From assembly GCF_012317585.1 (NCBI RefSeq), contig NZ_CP042909.1, positions 372,001-436,000 on the forward strand: a DNA stretch of 64,000 nt, read 5' to 3'. A program made the position numbers and the translations under genes. Position 1 is the first letter of the stretch. Each line of letters starts with the position of its first letter. This document shows positions 8,334-17,323 of the stretch, piece after piece. The DNA comes from Thermosulfurimonas marina (GTDB lineage: Bacteria > Desulfobacterota > Thermodesulfobacteria > Thermodesulfobacteriales > Thermodesulfobacteriaceae). The notes beneath the pieces are model-generated. The model saw only the letters and a program-made list of their open reading frames with translations, ran no database searches and was not told where the DNA came from.

Positions 8334-9452
8334 ATGATCCTCATCCTCAAGCCGGAGGTCACTCCGGAAAGTCCGGAATTTCAAAAGATCAAGGACTATC
8401 TGGCGCGCTTTGAGGGGATTCGTTTGCATGTGGCCCAGTACGAAGGAGTTTCGCGCCAGGTCACGGAAATCCACCTCATCGGAGACACGGCCCGGGTGCC
8501 GCTCGAGGAGGTCCAGGCCCTGCCGGGAGTGGAACGGGCCATCCGCGTCTCCGCCAAGTACCGCCAGATCGGCCGGCACGGGGCCCTGGAGCCCATCGGT
8601 TTTGAATATCAGGGGCTGCGTTTCGACCAGGATTCCTTCCATATCTTTGCCGGACTGTGTGCGGTGGATACCCGGGAAAACGCCGAGACCATCTTCAAGG
8701 CCCTTTCCGAGCACGGGGTCGTAACCGCCCGTATGGGAGCCTACAAGCCCCGGACCTCTCCTTACGATTTTCAGGGCCACGGCAAGGAATGTCTCCCCTG
8801 GCTTTTTGAACTAGCCGGAAAGTACGGCATCCGGGTGATCGCCATGGAGGTCCTGGCCCCGCACCACATCGAGGAGATCTGGGAGGCCCTGGAGAAGACC
8901 GGGCACCCCACCGGAGTCATGCTCCAGATCGGCACCCGTAACGCCCAGAATTTTGAACTCCTGAGGGCCGTGGGTTCCCAGACCGAATTTCCCATTCTTT
9001 ACAAGCGAGGCATGGGCCTTTCCTTAGAGGAATCCCTCAACGCCTGCGAGTACATCGCCAGCGAGGGCAACCGCAGGATCATCTTCTGCCTGCGGGGGGT
9101 GCGCACCCATCTGGGCGACCCCCACCGCAACCTCACCGATTTCGGACACGTGCCGGTGATCAAGCGTTTGACCCGGCTTCCGGTCTGCGTGGACCCCTCC
9201 CACCCCATCGGCTCCCGGGTGGAGGCCCCGGACGGGATCAAGGACATCTATCACGTGGCCGCTCAGGGAGTTATCGCCGGGACCAACATGGTGCTAGTAG
9301 AGTTTCATCCGCATCCAGAGACCGCCCTCTGCGATGGGCCTCAGGCCCTTTATCTTGAAGAACTCCCCTGGTTCCTGGAACATATGCGCCTGGCCCGCGA
9401 GGCCTATCTGGCCATGAAAAATCTTGCCGAGAGACAGCGTGGGCAAGTTTGA
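8334..9452 (+). CDS. DAHP synthase-like aldolase (type I-beta, divergent)
   Basis: 372 residues. Family members join phosphoenolpyruvate and erythrose 4-phosphate to DAHP, the first step of aromatic synthesis. An N-terminal ferredoxin-like domain (residues 1-75) precedes the TIM barrel, as in the I-beta class. Metal ligands appear conserved: C109 in AGLCAVD, H290 in DPSHPIGSR, E323 in VEFHPHPE and D334 in CDGPQAL. Substrate motifs YKPRTSPY (residues 138-145), LQIGTRN and YKRG are present. Two usual motifs differ: GPCSxE reads GLCAVD, and CERGIRT reads CLRGVRT. It may be a paralogue with altered regulation or substrate. A structured leader with a terminator precedes it. Confidence 0.8.
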   Translation: MILILKPEVTPESPEFQKIKDYLARFEGIRLHVAQYEGVSRQVTEIHLIGDTARVPLEEVQALPGVERAIRVSAKYRQIGRHGALEPIGFEYQGLRFDQDSFHIFAGLCAVDTRENAETIFKALSEHGVVTARMGAYKPRTSPYDFQGHGKECLPWLFELAGKYGIRVIAMEVLAPHHIEEIWEALEKTGHPTGVMLQIGTRNAQNFELLRAVGSQTEFPILYKRGMGLSLEESLNACEYIASEGNRRIIFCLRGVRTHLGDPHRNLTDFGHVPVIKRLTRLPVCVDPSHPIGSRVEAPDGIKDIYHVAAQGVIAGTNMVLVEFHPHPETALCDGPQALYLEELPWFLEHMRLAREAYLAMKNLAERQRGQV

Positions 9453-9509
9453 TTTTCTCCTGGAGGAATGGTTCCGGCCCCTGGCCAAAGAACTGGTAGA
9501 GGTTAAGTG

Positions 9510-10433
9510 ATGCCGGTTTTCGGGCCGGTCTATTCCCGAAGGCTGGGGCTCTCCTTGGGGGTGGACCTGGTCCCCCCGAAGATCTGTTCCATGGATTGTG
9601 TCTATTGCGAGGTGGGGCGCACCACCCGGCTCACCCTGGAAAGAAAACCCTATGTGCCCCTTGAGGTTATAGAGGAGGCCCTCCGTCGGGCCCTTTCCGA
9701 AAGGGAATGCCAGGTGGTAACTCTTACCGGCTCCGGAGAGCCCACCCTGAATAGCCTCTTTGCCGAGGCCGTGGCCCTGGTGCGCCGGCTCTGGAAGGGT
9801 CCTATAGCGGTGCTTACCAACAGCACCCTCCTTTCCTCTCCCGAGGTCTTTGAGGCCCTTTCGGAGGTAGACTACGTCCTGGCCTCCCTGGATGCCGCAC
9901 GAATCGAGAGCTTTCGGCGGGTCAACCGACCGGCCCCCGGGCTCTCCCCGGAGAGCATAGTGGAGGATCTCGCCCGGCTGAGAAAGGCCATGCGTGGAGA
10001 ACTCTGGCTGGAGACCCTTTTTGTGCGGGGCCTTAACGACTCTTCGGAGGATCTTGCGGCCCTCAAGGAGGCCCTCTCCCGCGTCCGTCCTCACCGGGTG
10101 CAACTCAACACCGTGGCCCGGCCTCCGGCCGAGTCCTGGGCCGCCCCCCTCTCCTACGCAGAGCTTGCGGCCTTAGCCTGGGAGCTTGGGGGAGAGGTCC
10201 TGGTGAGTCCTCCCCGGAGAAGGGCCCCGGGAGAGCCCCCCTCTCCGGAAGAGCTCGTGGAATATTTGCGCCGGCGTCCGGCCCCGGCCGAAGAATTAAG
10301 CGCTGCGCTCGGAGGCCCTCCGGAAGCCCTGAGCGGCCTTCTTGAAGATTTGGTAAAAAAGGGAGCCCTCAGGCGGCGGGAATTTCAGGGGCAGACCTTT
10401 TACGAGGCCCCTTCAGCTCGAAAGGGAAATTAA
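9510..10433 (+). CDS. Radical SAM protein (COG0731-like)
   Basis: About 308 residues; the ATG at 9510 is preferred, though a GTG three bases earlier is also in frame. The radical-SAM cluster motif is CSMDCVYCE (spacing CxxxCxxC) near residue 27, followed by a glycine-rich LTGSGEPTLN SAM-binding segment. The N-terminal half resembles the Fe-S oxidoreductase family related to the wyosine enzyme TYW1, and the C-terminal 70 residues look like a winged-helix segment (LSAALGGPPEALSGLLEDLVKKGALRR). The substrate is unknown. The 3' end overlaps the convergent gene by 21 bases. Confidence 0.75.
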   Translation: MPVFGPVYSRRLGLSLGVDLVPPKICSMDCVYCEVGRTTRLTLERKPYVPLEVIEEALRRALSERECQVVTLTGSGEPTLNSLFAEAVALVRRLWKGPIAVLTNSTLLSSPEVFEALSEVDYVLASLDAARIESFRRVNRPAPGLSPESIVEDLARLRKAMRGELWLETLFVRGLNDSSEDLAALKEALSRVRPHRVQLNTVARPPAESWAAPLSYAELAALAWELGGEVLVSPPRRRAPGEPPSPEELVEYLRRRPAPAEELSAALGGPPEALSGLLEDLVKKGALRRREFQGQTFYEAPSARKGN

Positions 10434-12188
10434 GAGATAGCGCACATAGCGAGGGTCCGGGGGCTCCTCCGGCTCGGCAAAGGCGTATTCTTCCTCAAAG
10501 CGAGCCACGGCAAAGTCGAGAAAGGCCCGGGTGAGTTCCGGGGCGTAGTAGAATTCTTTTTGGGCCAGGGTCCGAAAGCTCTCTAAAAGGGCCTCGCGCA
10601 AATCAGACCGCAGGCGATTTCGTCCGGTTTCATCCGGGCCAAGGAGCTTAAAAAGGACCTCCGGCCACTTATCTTCCGGCAAAGGCCGGAAGCGAAACTC
10701 TCCGGAAAGGACCCAGTTGGCCAGAGCGGTAAAGAGGAGGGCACTCCAGGTGATATCTGCCGGCTCGAGGAAGTTGGTCTTTTGGGTAACTATTTCCGCC
10801 ACCCAAAGGGGCGGAGGGCCGAAGGCCTTCTGGATGAGGACCGCCCAGTAACCCACCATCTCCAGGATCTCCTCCACCCTCCGCACCTCGGAAAGCTCCC
10901 GAAACCAGCGATATTCCTCGTCGGTCCCGGCCTTTTCGGGCTGGAAATACCGGAGGCGGTTGGCCTCCCGGGCGGTAATCCCCCGAAGATAGCCGGCAAA
11001 GGGCTCGTCCAGATGTCGCAGCACCCGGGAATCGAGCCCCTCCTGGGTCTGAATCTCCCGGGCCTTTTTACGCAGACGCACGATGAGGGTGTGGGCCATG
11101 CGGAAAATGTCTTCCAGAAAATAGGTCTCCAGGACCCGGGCCCCGGCCTCCGGGTCCGGACCGGCCAAATACTCCACCCCAAGGTTGAGATACCCCAGGA
11201 CTTTGCGCAGGGAGTCCTCTACCTGAGAAATTTCATCAATGGTCACGTGGTCCACTATAAGGACTTTGTTGGTAATCCAGGCCAGCTCCCGCTTAAGGCG
11301 GTCCAGTTGATGCGGGTCCCTAATCCGAGAGAGGGCCTCGGTGAAACGTTCCGCCCCGGGCCAGTAAAGGGCCGGAAGATAACCCGAAGAGCTCGAAGGG
11401 GCCTCTTCGGAGGGGGGGAGATACCGGGGGTCCACCCGCCGGAGATCCTGGACCACCGGGGCATAGATATCCAGGGCCTCGAAGTAGTCAGGAATCCCGT
11501 GATCCGCAAGGCGCCCCCGGCGCCAGCGATAGGCCATCTCCTCCACCTGCGAGGGGAGCTCCCAGATCAGGGCTTCCATAAGCTGGTAATAATAAGTCTC
11601 GTCCATATCCCGGAGGATCTCGATGATCCTTCGGAAATAGAATTCAAATTTCTCCTTCTTGAATTCCACGAAATAGACCTCGTCTAGGGTGTAAGGGGGG
11701 AGCCAGTCCCGAGCCTCGGTAAGGTCCGCATCATCCGGGCGCTTGACCACCTTTACGAAATGGAAAAGGACCGCCACCAGAAAATCGAAGTCTGCCACCC
11801 GGAGCCAGTCGGCCACCTTGTCCTCGGAGACCTCAAAAAGGAGAACCAGCCAGGCCAGAAAACGCTCCGGGGCCAGGCGATCTTTAACCCAGGCGTCAAG
11901 GTCGAAGAGGAATTGAATCTGTTCTCCCTTTACGTAAGCCAAAAGTTCTACGGCCTCATCCGGAGAGACGGCCTTCAAGGTAAGAAAGAGTTCCTGCGGG
12001 GGGAGATGGCGTACCAGGCCTTCGGCCACCGGGGAAAGGGTAATAACCCGGGGACGCAACTCCCAAGGGGTGGAAAGGACCAGTTCCAGCTGTTCCCGAA
12101 AGGGCATTTCCGCCAGAAGACGTTCGGCCTCTTCGGCCGGACGGGAAAGGAGGTCCTGAGGAGAGAGCCGGAGAGTCCTTTCAGCCAT
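10413..12188 (-). CDS. DUF6178-like protein of unknown function
   Basis: 591 residues with no signal peptide or membrane helix, rich in Glu, Leu and Arg, and apparently all-helical. It resembles large uncharacterised proteins of sulfate reducers and relatives (DUF6178), with the conserved-looking stretches ELLAYVKGEQIQFLFDLDAWVKDRL and DETYYYQLMEALIWELPSQ. No catalytic motif is evident. It is the last gene of the translation-related minus-strand block and overlaps the yraN stop by 8 bases, so it is probably co-transcribed with rnhB-yraN. A role in ribosome or nucleic-acid metabolism would be a guess. Confidence 0.6.
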   Translation of the reverse strand: MAERTLRLSPQDLLSRPAEEAERLLAEMPFREQLELVLSTPWELRPRVITLSPVAEGLVRHLPPQELFLTLKAVSPDEAVELLAYVKGEQIQFLFDLDAWVKDRLAPERFLAWLVLLFEVSEDKVADWLRVADFDFLVAVLFHFVKVVKRPDDADLTEARDWLPPYTLDEVYFVEFKKEKFEFYFRRIIEILRDMDETYYYQLMEALIWELPSQVEEMAYRWRRGRLADHGIPDYFEALDIYAPVVQDLRRVDPRYLPPSEEAPSSSSGYLPALYWPGAERFTEALSRIRDPHQLDRLKRELAWITNKVLIVDHVTIDEISQVEDSLRKVLGYLNLGVEYLAGPDPEAGARVLETYFLEDIFRMAHTLIVRLRKKAREIQTQEGLDSRVLRHLDEPFAGYLRGITAREANRLRYFQPEKAGTDEEYRWFRELSEVRRVEEILEMVGYWAVLIQKAFGPPPLWVAEIVTQKTNFLEPADITWSALLFTALANWVLSGEFRFRPLPEDKWPEVLFKLLGPDETGRNRLRSDLREALLESFRTLAQKEFYYAPELTRAFLDFAVARFEEEYAFAEPEEPPDPRYVRYLLISLSS

Positions 12189-12591
12189 CTTCGATCACCC
12201 CCTTTAAGTGCCGCAGCTGAGGCCTCGGCCCCGAAAGATCCCAGGCCAGGAGGTCAAAACGTACCCTACCGGCCGACCCCTTATACAAAGATAGGTAGTG
12301 TCGGGCCAAAGTTAAGAGTTTTTCCTGTTTTTGAGGGGTGAGGGCCTCTTCCGGGCGGCCCTTTTCTTTTCCTTTACGGGCCTTAACCTCTACGAAGACC
12401 AGAAGGTCTCCTTTTTCCGCCACCAGATCAATCTCCCCGTAGCGGCAACGCCAGTTGCGCTCCCGCAGACGATACCCCTTGAGACGGAGATAACGCGCGG
12501 AAAGATCCTCGGCCAGGCGACCGAAGGCCTTAGGATCGGTGGTCTTGGCAAAGCGGGCGAAAAGTTCGACGATGTATCGGGCTGGGTCCAT
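12181..12591 (-). CDS. yraN: YraN-family endonuclease-like protein (UPF0102)
   Basis: 136 residues from the ATG at 12591, giving MDPARYIVELFARF before the family's usual start GRLAEDLSARYLRLKGYRLRERNWR. The restriction-endonuclease-like motif is present: GEIDLVAEKGDLLVFVEVKAR, that is E-x-D...ExK. YraN proteins are predicted nucleases of unknown role that commonly follow rnhB, as here. The first 62 bases overlap the end of rnhB in another frame. A shorter start near GRLAED is possible but has no good start codon. Confidence 0.8.
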   Translation of the reverse strand: MDPARYIVELFARFAKTTDPKAFGRLAEDLSARYLRLKGYRLRERNWRCRYGEIDLVAEKGDLLVFVEVKARKGKEKGRPEEALTPQKQEKLLTLARHYLSLYKGSAGRVRFDLLAWDLSGPRPQLRHLKGVIEDG

Positions 12592-13168
12592 GAAGACGCA
12601 GGGCCTCAAGGTGCTCCCGGGTACCGTAGCCCTTGTGTCGGGCAAAACCGTAGGCCGGATACTGGGGATGCAATTTCTCCATGAGACGATCCCGGTGGAC
12701 TTTGGCCAGGATGGAGGCCGCAGCAATGGAGGCACACAGGGCGTCCCCATCCACGATAGCCTTCTGGGGGGCCCTTAGGCCGGGAATGGTGAACCGCCCG
12801 TCCACCAGGAGAAGTTCCGGGGTAATGGAAAGACCCCCTACGGCTCGGGCCATAGCCAGAAGACTGGCCTGAAGGATCCCCAGGGCGTCCACCTCTTCGT
12901 GAGAGGCCTCTCCCAGGGACCAACTCACGGCCTCCTGCACAATAATCTCATAGAGGGCCTCCCGCTTTTCCGGAGTAAGGGCCTTGGAGTCCGCCAGATC
13001 TTCGTGATCGAAGTCTTCCGGGAGGATGACCGCCGCGGCCACCACCGGCCCGGCCAGCGCCCCCCGCCCGACTTCATCCACCCCGGCGATCAACCGGTAA
13101 CCCGCCTGGCGGAAGCGTCTCTCGCGCCCCCAGCGCTCGGCCGGGACCTCAAGACCCGCAAGCCACAT
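12530..13168 (-). CDS. rnhB: Ribonuclease HII
   Basis: 212 residues. It removes ribonucleotides and RNA primers from RNA-DNA hybrids. The start is the ATG at 13168, overlapping the rplS stop (TGATG). Active-site acidic residues are visible in GVDEVGRGALAGPV (the DE pair), in LLVDGRF and in the IAAASILAKVHRD region. The C-terminal YGFARHKGYGTREHLEALRLHGPSPIHRRTF is characteristic. Length is normal for the family. It lies in the conserved trmD-rplS-rnhB-yraN order. Confidence 0.95.
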   Translation of the reverse strand: MWLAGLEVPAERWGRERRFRQAGYRLIAGVDEVGRGALAGPVVAAAVILPEDFDHEDLADSKALTPEKREALYEIIVQEAVSWSLGEASHEEVDALGILQASLLAMARAVGGLSITPELLLVDGRFTIPGLRAPQKAIVDGDALCASIAAASILAKVHRDRLMEKLHPQYPAYGFARHKGYGTREHLEALRLHGPSPIHRRTFRPLCQDHRS

Positions 13169-13515
13169 CAACGACGCTCCTTGATGCGGGCCGCCTTGCC
13201 GTAACGGCCGCGGAGATAATAAAGCCGGGCCCGCCGCACCTTGCCCCGTCGGACAACCTCAATCTTCTCGATGCGCGGAGAGTGCAAAGGAAAGGTCCGT
13301 TCCACTCCGATCCCGAAGGAAACCTTCCGCACGGTGAAGGTGGCCCCGGTGCCGGAGCCCCGTTTGCGCATGACCACCCCTTCAAAGACCTGAACCCGCT
13401 CCTTCTCCTCACCCTCTTGGATGCGATAGTGCACCCTTACCGTGTCTCCGGGACGGAAATCCGGAAGATCCTTCCGCATATAACGTTCTTCAATCTCGCG
13501 TATGACCGGAAACAT
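13168..13515 (-). CDS. rplS: Ribosomal protein bL19
   Basis: 115 residues from the ATG at 13515, with GGGAGG about nine bases upstream; a TTG three codons earlier is less likely. It has [15 protein letters not shown] and [17 protein letters not shown], then a C-terminal [24 protein letters not shown], all typical of L19, which sits at the 30S-50S interface. It overlaps trmD upstream by 26 bases and rnhB downstream, so it is translated as part of the ffh/rpsP operon. Confidence 0.97.
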   Translation of the reverse strand: MFPVIREIEERYMRKDLPDFRPGDTVRVHYRIQEGEEKERVQVFEGVVMRKRGSGTGATFTVRKVSFGIGVERTFPLHSPRIEKIEVVRRGKVRRARLYYLRGRYGKAARIKERR

Positions 13516-14806
13516 GTCCCACAACCTCCCTTAAAAGACGGTCCAGAATAATGCTTGCTGCTGATCTTACCGACAAATGATTGTATTCGTCAAGGGGCCC
13601 GAAGATGGGTTCCAGAAAATAGTCGGCCCGGGAGAGGACCTCCGGGGCAAGCCCCCAGGCGGTCCCCAGAAGGAGGAGGACCGGACGCCCGGAGCGCACC
13701 AAACACGCCGCCTCCTCCCAGGAGAGAGGGGGCCGTTTGACCTGGGCGTCGGTGGCCAGGAGAAGAGGACGCTCTCCTTCGGCAGCCTCAATATCCGCAA
13801 GGGCCTCCTCGAGACCCCGCACCAGCTTTACCAGTTTTAAGGCCTCCACCCGGTCGGGATTGTGGCGGGCCCCCGGGCCGGAAAGCCAGAAACGAAGAAG
13901 CTCCTCCACGATGGCCCGCTGATCCGCCAGGGGTTGCACCAAATAGTAGATGCGGACCCCGTAAGTGCGGGCCAGACGCGCTATATCGTGAAGGTCGAGA
14001 TTGGTAAAAGAAGAGGCGATCTTGCGTCCCTCCTTGTTGATTACCGGATAGTGTACCAGGGCCAGATAGAGCCGGACCCGCTTGCGGAAAAGCTCCCGCA
14101 AGAAGGCCCGGTCTTCCGGCGAAAGCCGGGCCTCACGCAGGAGATCCGGACGACGCTCAAAAGTAATCTCCAGAGATCTCTCCCGGCGCCAGCGTTCCAC
14201 CCGGGCATGATCTCCGGAAAGCAGCACCTCCGGAACCCGGTAGCCCAGGAATTCCCGCGGACGGGTGTATTGCGGATGTTTAAGAAGGCCTTCGGCAAAG
14301 GAGTCTCTTTTCACGGAGTCCTCGCAGCCCACCACTCCCGGCACCCATCGGGCCACGGCCTCCAAGACCACCAGCGCCGCCACCTCCCCCCCGAAAAGGA
14401 CATAATCTCCGATGGAAAGTTCCTCGTCTACAAAATGGGCCCGAATGCGCTCGTCAATTCCCTCGTAACGGCCACAGAGGAGGACCAGGCGTTCCTTCCG
14501 GGAAAGCTCCCGGGCCAGGCGGTGGTTGAAGCGGCGTCCTTGAGGGGAAAGATAAATCACCCAAGGGGAAGGGGGCTCGGCCCTCAAGGCCTCTAGGGCC
14601 CGATAGAGGGGCTCGGGCTTAAAGAGCATGCCCTCCCCTCCCCCGAAGGGCTTGTCGTCCACGGTGCGATGTTTGTCGGTGGCAAAGTCCCGGAGATTGT
14701 GGACCCTTACCTTAAGAAGCCCTCGCTCAAGGGCCTTGCCCAAAAGCCCTACCCGGAGAGGAGACTCAAAGTATTCGGGAAATATGGTGAGGATGTCAAA
14801 GATCAT
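13490..14806 (-). CDS. trmD: tRNA (guanine-37-N1)-methyltransferase TrmD fused to a second SPOUT domain
   Basis: 438 residues, where TrmD alone is usually 230-260. Residues 1 to about 240 are Trm[14 protein letters not shown], then [24 protein letters not shown] and [16 protein letters not shown] of the trefoil-knot SAM site. After about residue 245 a second domain starts ([44 protein letters not shown]). It ends in [23 protein letters not shown], the knot motif of another SPOUT RNA methyltransferase. The fusion is in one uninterrupted frame. The N-terminal half methylates G37 of tRNAs; the target of the C-terminal half is unknown. It lies between rimM and rplS as usual. Confidence 0.93.
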   Translation of the reverse strand: MIFDILTIFPEYFESPLRVGLLGKALERGLLKVRVHNLRDFATDKHRTVDDKPFGGGEGMLFKPEPLYRALEALRAEPPSPWVIYLSPQGRRFNHRLARELSRKERLVLLCGRYEGIDERIRAHFVDEELSIGDYVLFGGEVAALVVLEAVARWVPGVVGCEDSVKRDSFAEGLLKHPQYTRPREFLGYRVPEVLLSGDHARVERWRRERSLEITFERRPDLLREARLSPEDRAFLRELFRKRVRLYLALVHYPVINKEGRKIASSFTNLDLHDIARLARTYGVRIYYLVQPLADQRAIVEELLRFWLSGPGARHNPDRVEALKLVKLVRGLEEALADIEAAEGERPLLLATDAQVKRPPLSWEEAACLVRSGRPVLLLLGTAWGLAPEVLSRADYFLEPIFGPLDEYNHLSVRSAASIILDRLLREVVGHVSGHTRD

Positions 14807-15351
14807 TCTCGGTCTTCCCCAAGTTGCACCTCGATGAGGCCGGGGCTGGGGCGTACCAGGAGATATCCCTCCTGGAGGTTCACGGAAAGGACCACCTCTT
14901 CCACCAGGGGAAGATAGAAGCTGCGGCCCTCCGGAGTCTCCACCTCGAGAAGGTCATAAGGGCCTACAGGCATAACCCCTACCACCCGCCCTAAAAGCCG
15001 ACCGGACTCCTCTCGCACCGGAAGCCCTTCGAGCTGGAAATAATAGAACTCTCCCTCTTCCGGAGGCGGAAAGTCGGCGGTCTCCGCATAGAGCACCCGC
15101 CCGCGCAGGGCCTCGGCCTCCTCATAGGAGGTTACCCCTTGAAAGAAAAAGAGGAGATCCCGACCCCCGGGGGCCTCTCTCACTCTTTCGGGGATAAGCC
15201 TTTCTGGACCCTCTCTGGAGAGAAAAAATCGGGGGATATGACGCAGAAGATCACGATTGGAGAGGAAAGGTTGAACCCGAACCTCGCCTTTAAGACCGTG
15301 GGGGCGGGCGACCCGGCCCACGGCCACCCGCCCACCCTTTTGGCTATTCAA
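14803..15351 (-). CDS. rimM: Ribosome maturation factor RimM
   Basis: About 182 residues. The annotated start is a TTG at 15351 that overlaps the khpA stop; the GTG at 15327, preceded by AAGGGTGG, is an equally good or better start. It has the RimM signature [21 protein letters not shown] and a C-terminal PRC-barrel ([38 protein letters not shown]). RimM helps mature the 30S head with ribosomal protein uS19. Its stop overlaps the trmD start. Confidence 0.95.
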   Translation of the reverse strand: MNSQKGGRVAVGRVARPHGLKGEVRVQPFLSNRDLLRHIPRFFLSREGPERLIPERVREAPGGRDLLFFFQGVTSYEEAEALRGRVLYAETADFPPPEEGEFYYFQLEGLPVREESGRLLGRVVGVMPVGPYDLLEVETPEGRSFYLPLVEEVVLSVNLQEGYLLVRPSPGLIEVQLGEDRE

Positions 15352-15583
15352 TAATCTCGAGAACCGCCCGCTTGCGCAATTTGGTAGAAGCCGCCGAGAG
15401 GATGGTCCGCATGGCCCGGGCCGTACGCCCCTGCTTGCCGATCACCTTGCCTAAATCTTCCTTGGCCACACGGAGCTCGATCACCGAAGTCTGCTCGCCC
15501 TCGATCTCGTTCACCTGCACCGCATCCGGATTGTCCACCAAAGCCTTAGCCATCTGCTCCACCAGTTCTTTGAGCTTGCCCAT
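15344..15583 (-). CDS. khpA: KH-domain RNA-binding protein KhpA
   Basis: 79 residues forming a single KH domain; the signature [18 protein letters not shown] (GxxG loop GKQG) is at about residues 45-62. KhpA binds RNA broadly, often with KhpB, and in many bacteria lies between rpsP and rimM as it does here. Length is typical. It overlaps rimM by 8 bases if the TTG start of rimM is used. Confidence 0.95.
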   Translation of the reverse strand: MGKLKELVEQMAKALVDNPDAVQVNEIEGEQTSVIELRVAKEDLGKVIGKQGRTARAMRTILSAASTKLRKRAVLEIIE

Positions 15584-15622
15584 CTTCTACCTCCTCACCC
15601 TCGGGTGTTTTTGCCGTAGGCG

Positions 15623-15889
15623 CTAGGAGAGTTGCCCCCCAATCTGCTTGAGGATTCCGGTGCGTTTCAGGAGGGCCCGCACCGTCTCCGTGGGCTCAGC
15701 CCCCCTCTCCAGCCATTTCTTGACCTTCTCGGGATCCACCTTGAATTCAAAGGGCTCTTTCAGAGGATCGTAATACCCTAAAATCTCGAGGAATTTTCCG
15801 TCCCGCGGAGCAGAGGCCTCGGCCGCTACCACCCGATAGAAGGGCCGGTTCCGCCGCCCCATGCGCATGAGTCTGATCCTTACCGCCAC
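15623..15889 (-). CDS. rpsP: Ribosomal protein bS16
   Basis: 88 residues starting at a GTG (15889) with AGGAG upstream: [42 protein letters not shown]. This is the complete conserved S16 core, and the C-terminal [18 protein letters not shown] is also typical. It follows ffh by 72 bases and leads rpsP-khpA-rimM-trmD-rplS. Confidence 0.97.
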   Translation of the reverse strand: MAVRIRLMRMGRRNRPFYRVVAAEASAPRDGKFLEILGYYDPLKEPFEFKVDPEKVKKWLERGAEPTETVRALLKRTGILKQIGGQLS

Positions 15890-15961
15890 GACTCCTCACC
15901 TCCGAAAGGATTTCCAGCGCCCATAAATTAAACTATTCTCCGGGAAAAGCAAGACACCCCC

Positions 15962-17293
15962 TCAAAAGGCCCGCAAAAGCCGCAGGGCCAGTCTTTCCAA
16001 CCCGCGGGGACCACGAGCCTTACGCAGGAGTTTGCGCATCTCCTCATAGCTCTTGAGGAGCCGATTTACGTCCTGGACCGTGGTCCCCGAGCCCCGGGCA
16101 ATACGCCGCTTGCGGCTGGCGTTAATGATCTTGGGGTTGAGACGTTCCTGCCGGGTCATGGAATTGATGATAGCCTCCATGCGTACGAGTTCCCGCTCAT
16201 CAAAGGGCATATCCTTGAGCTTTTTCCCGATTCCCGGGAGCATCTCGAAGACCTCCTTTACCGAACCCAGCCGACGCATCTGGCGGATCTGCTCCCGGAG
16301 GTCCTCCAGGGTGAATTCCCGCCGGCGCAGCTTTTCCTGAAGTTCCTGGGCCTTCTTGAGGTCGAAGGCCTCCTGAGCCTTCTCGATCAGGGTGAGCACA
16401 TCTCCCATGCCCAGGATGCGGGAAGCCAGACGGTCGGGATGAAAAACCTCCAGGGCCTCCAGCTTTTCCCCGGTACCCAGAAACTTGATGGGCACCCCGG
16501 TGACCTCCCGAATGGAAAGGGCGGCCCCGCCCCGGGCGTCTCCCTCCACCTTGGTAAGAATCACCCCGGTAATTCCCACCCGGTCCTGAAAGCTCTTGGC
16601 CATATTCACCGCATCTTGACCGGTCATGGCGTCGGCCACCAGAAGGACCTCTCGAGGAGAGACGGCTTCCTTGATGGCCGCGGCCTCAGCCATCATTTCT
16701 TCATCCACATGGAGACGCCCCGCGGTATCGATAAGGACCACATCCCGGCCCCGGGCCTTGGCCTCGGCCAGGGCCGCCCGGGCGATCTCCACCGGTTTCT
16801 GGGTGGGCTCGGTAGGGAAACAGGGGACCCCCACCTTTTCGGCAAGGGTCTGAAGCTGGTCAATGGCTGCCGGGCGATAGACGTCGGCGGGGACCAGATA
16901 GGGCTGGTGCCCTTTTTTCCGTAAAAAGAGGGCCAGCTTGGCCGCGGTGGTGGTCTTGCCCGAACCCTGAAGACCTACCAGAAGAATGGGTACCGGCCGG
17001 GGGCCTCCCAGATCCAGAGGCACCGGGGTCTCTCCCAGGGTGCGGATGAGTTCCTCGTGGACGATCTTGATAAGTTGCTGGGCCGGGGTAAGGCTCTCCA
17101 GGACCTCGGCTCCCAGGGCCCGCTCCCGTACTCTTTCCACAAAATTCTTGACCACCCGGTAGTGGACATCGGCCTCCAGGAGGGCCAGACGCACCTCCCG
17201 CAGGCCCCGCTCCACGTCTTCTTTGGTGAGCTTGCCCTTGCCCCGGAGCTTCTGAAAGACCCCTTCAAGACGCTCGGAAAGATTCTCAAACAT
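15962..17293 (-). CDS. ffh: Signal recognition particle protein Ffh
   Basis: 443 residues. It binds signal sequences and 4.5S RNA and delivers ribosomes to FtsY at the membrane. The N domain is followed by the G domain, with P-loop [15 protein letters not shown] (about residue 107), [12 protein letters not shown] (G3), [10 protein letters not shown] (G4) and FLGTGEKLE. The methionine-rich M domain ends with [22 protein letters not shown]. The size is normal. It lies at the head of the block that continues with rpsP. Confidence 0.97.
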   Translation of the reverse strand: MFENLSERLEGVFQKLRGKGKLTKEDVERGLREVRLALLEADVHYRVVKNFVERVRERALGAEVLESLTPAQQLIKIVHEELIRTLGETPVPLDLGGPRPVPILLVGLQGSGKTTTAAKLALFLRKKGHQPYLVPADVYRPAAIDQLQTLAEKVGVPCFPTEPTQKPVEIARAALAEAKARGRDVVLIDTAGRLHVDEEMMAEAAAIKEAVSPREVLLVADAMTGQDAVNMAKSFQDRVGITGVILTKVEGDARGGAALSIREVTGVPIKFLGTGEKLEALEVFHPDRLASRILGMGDVLTLIEKAQEAFDLKKAQELQEKLRRREFTLEDLREQIRQMRRLGSVKEVFEMLPGIGKKLKDMPFDERELVRMEAIINSMTRQERLNPKIINASRKRRIARGSGTTVQDVNRLLKSYEEMRKLLRKARGPRGLERLALRLLRAF

Positions 17294-17323
17294 GTCTCAA
17301 GGATACCGGGGGGCCATAGGGTG

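Noticed and set aside
9439-9510. 23-codon frame VGKFDF... overlapping the end of the DAHP synthase gene
   Set aside because: Too short, no ribosome-binding site, and no family; probably only the spacer to the radical SAM gene.
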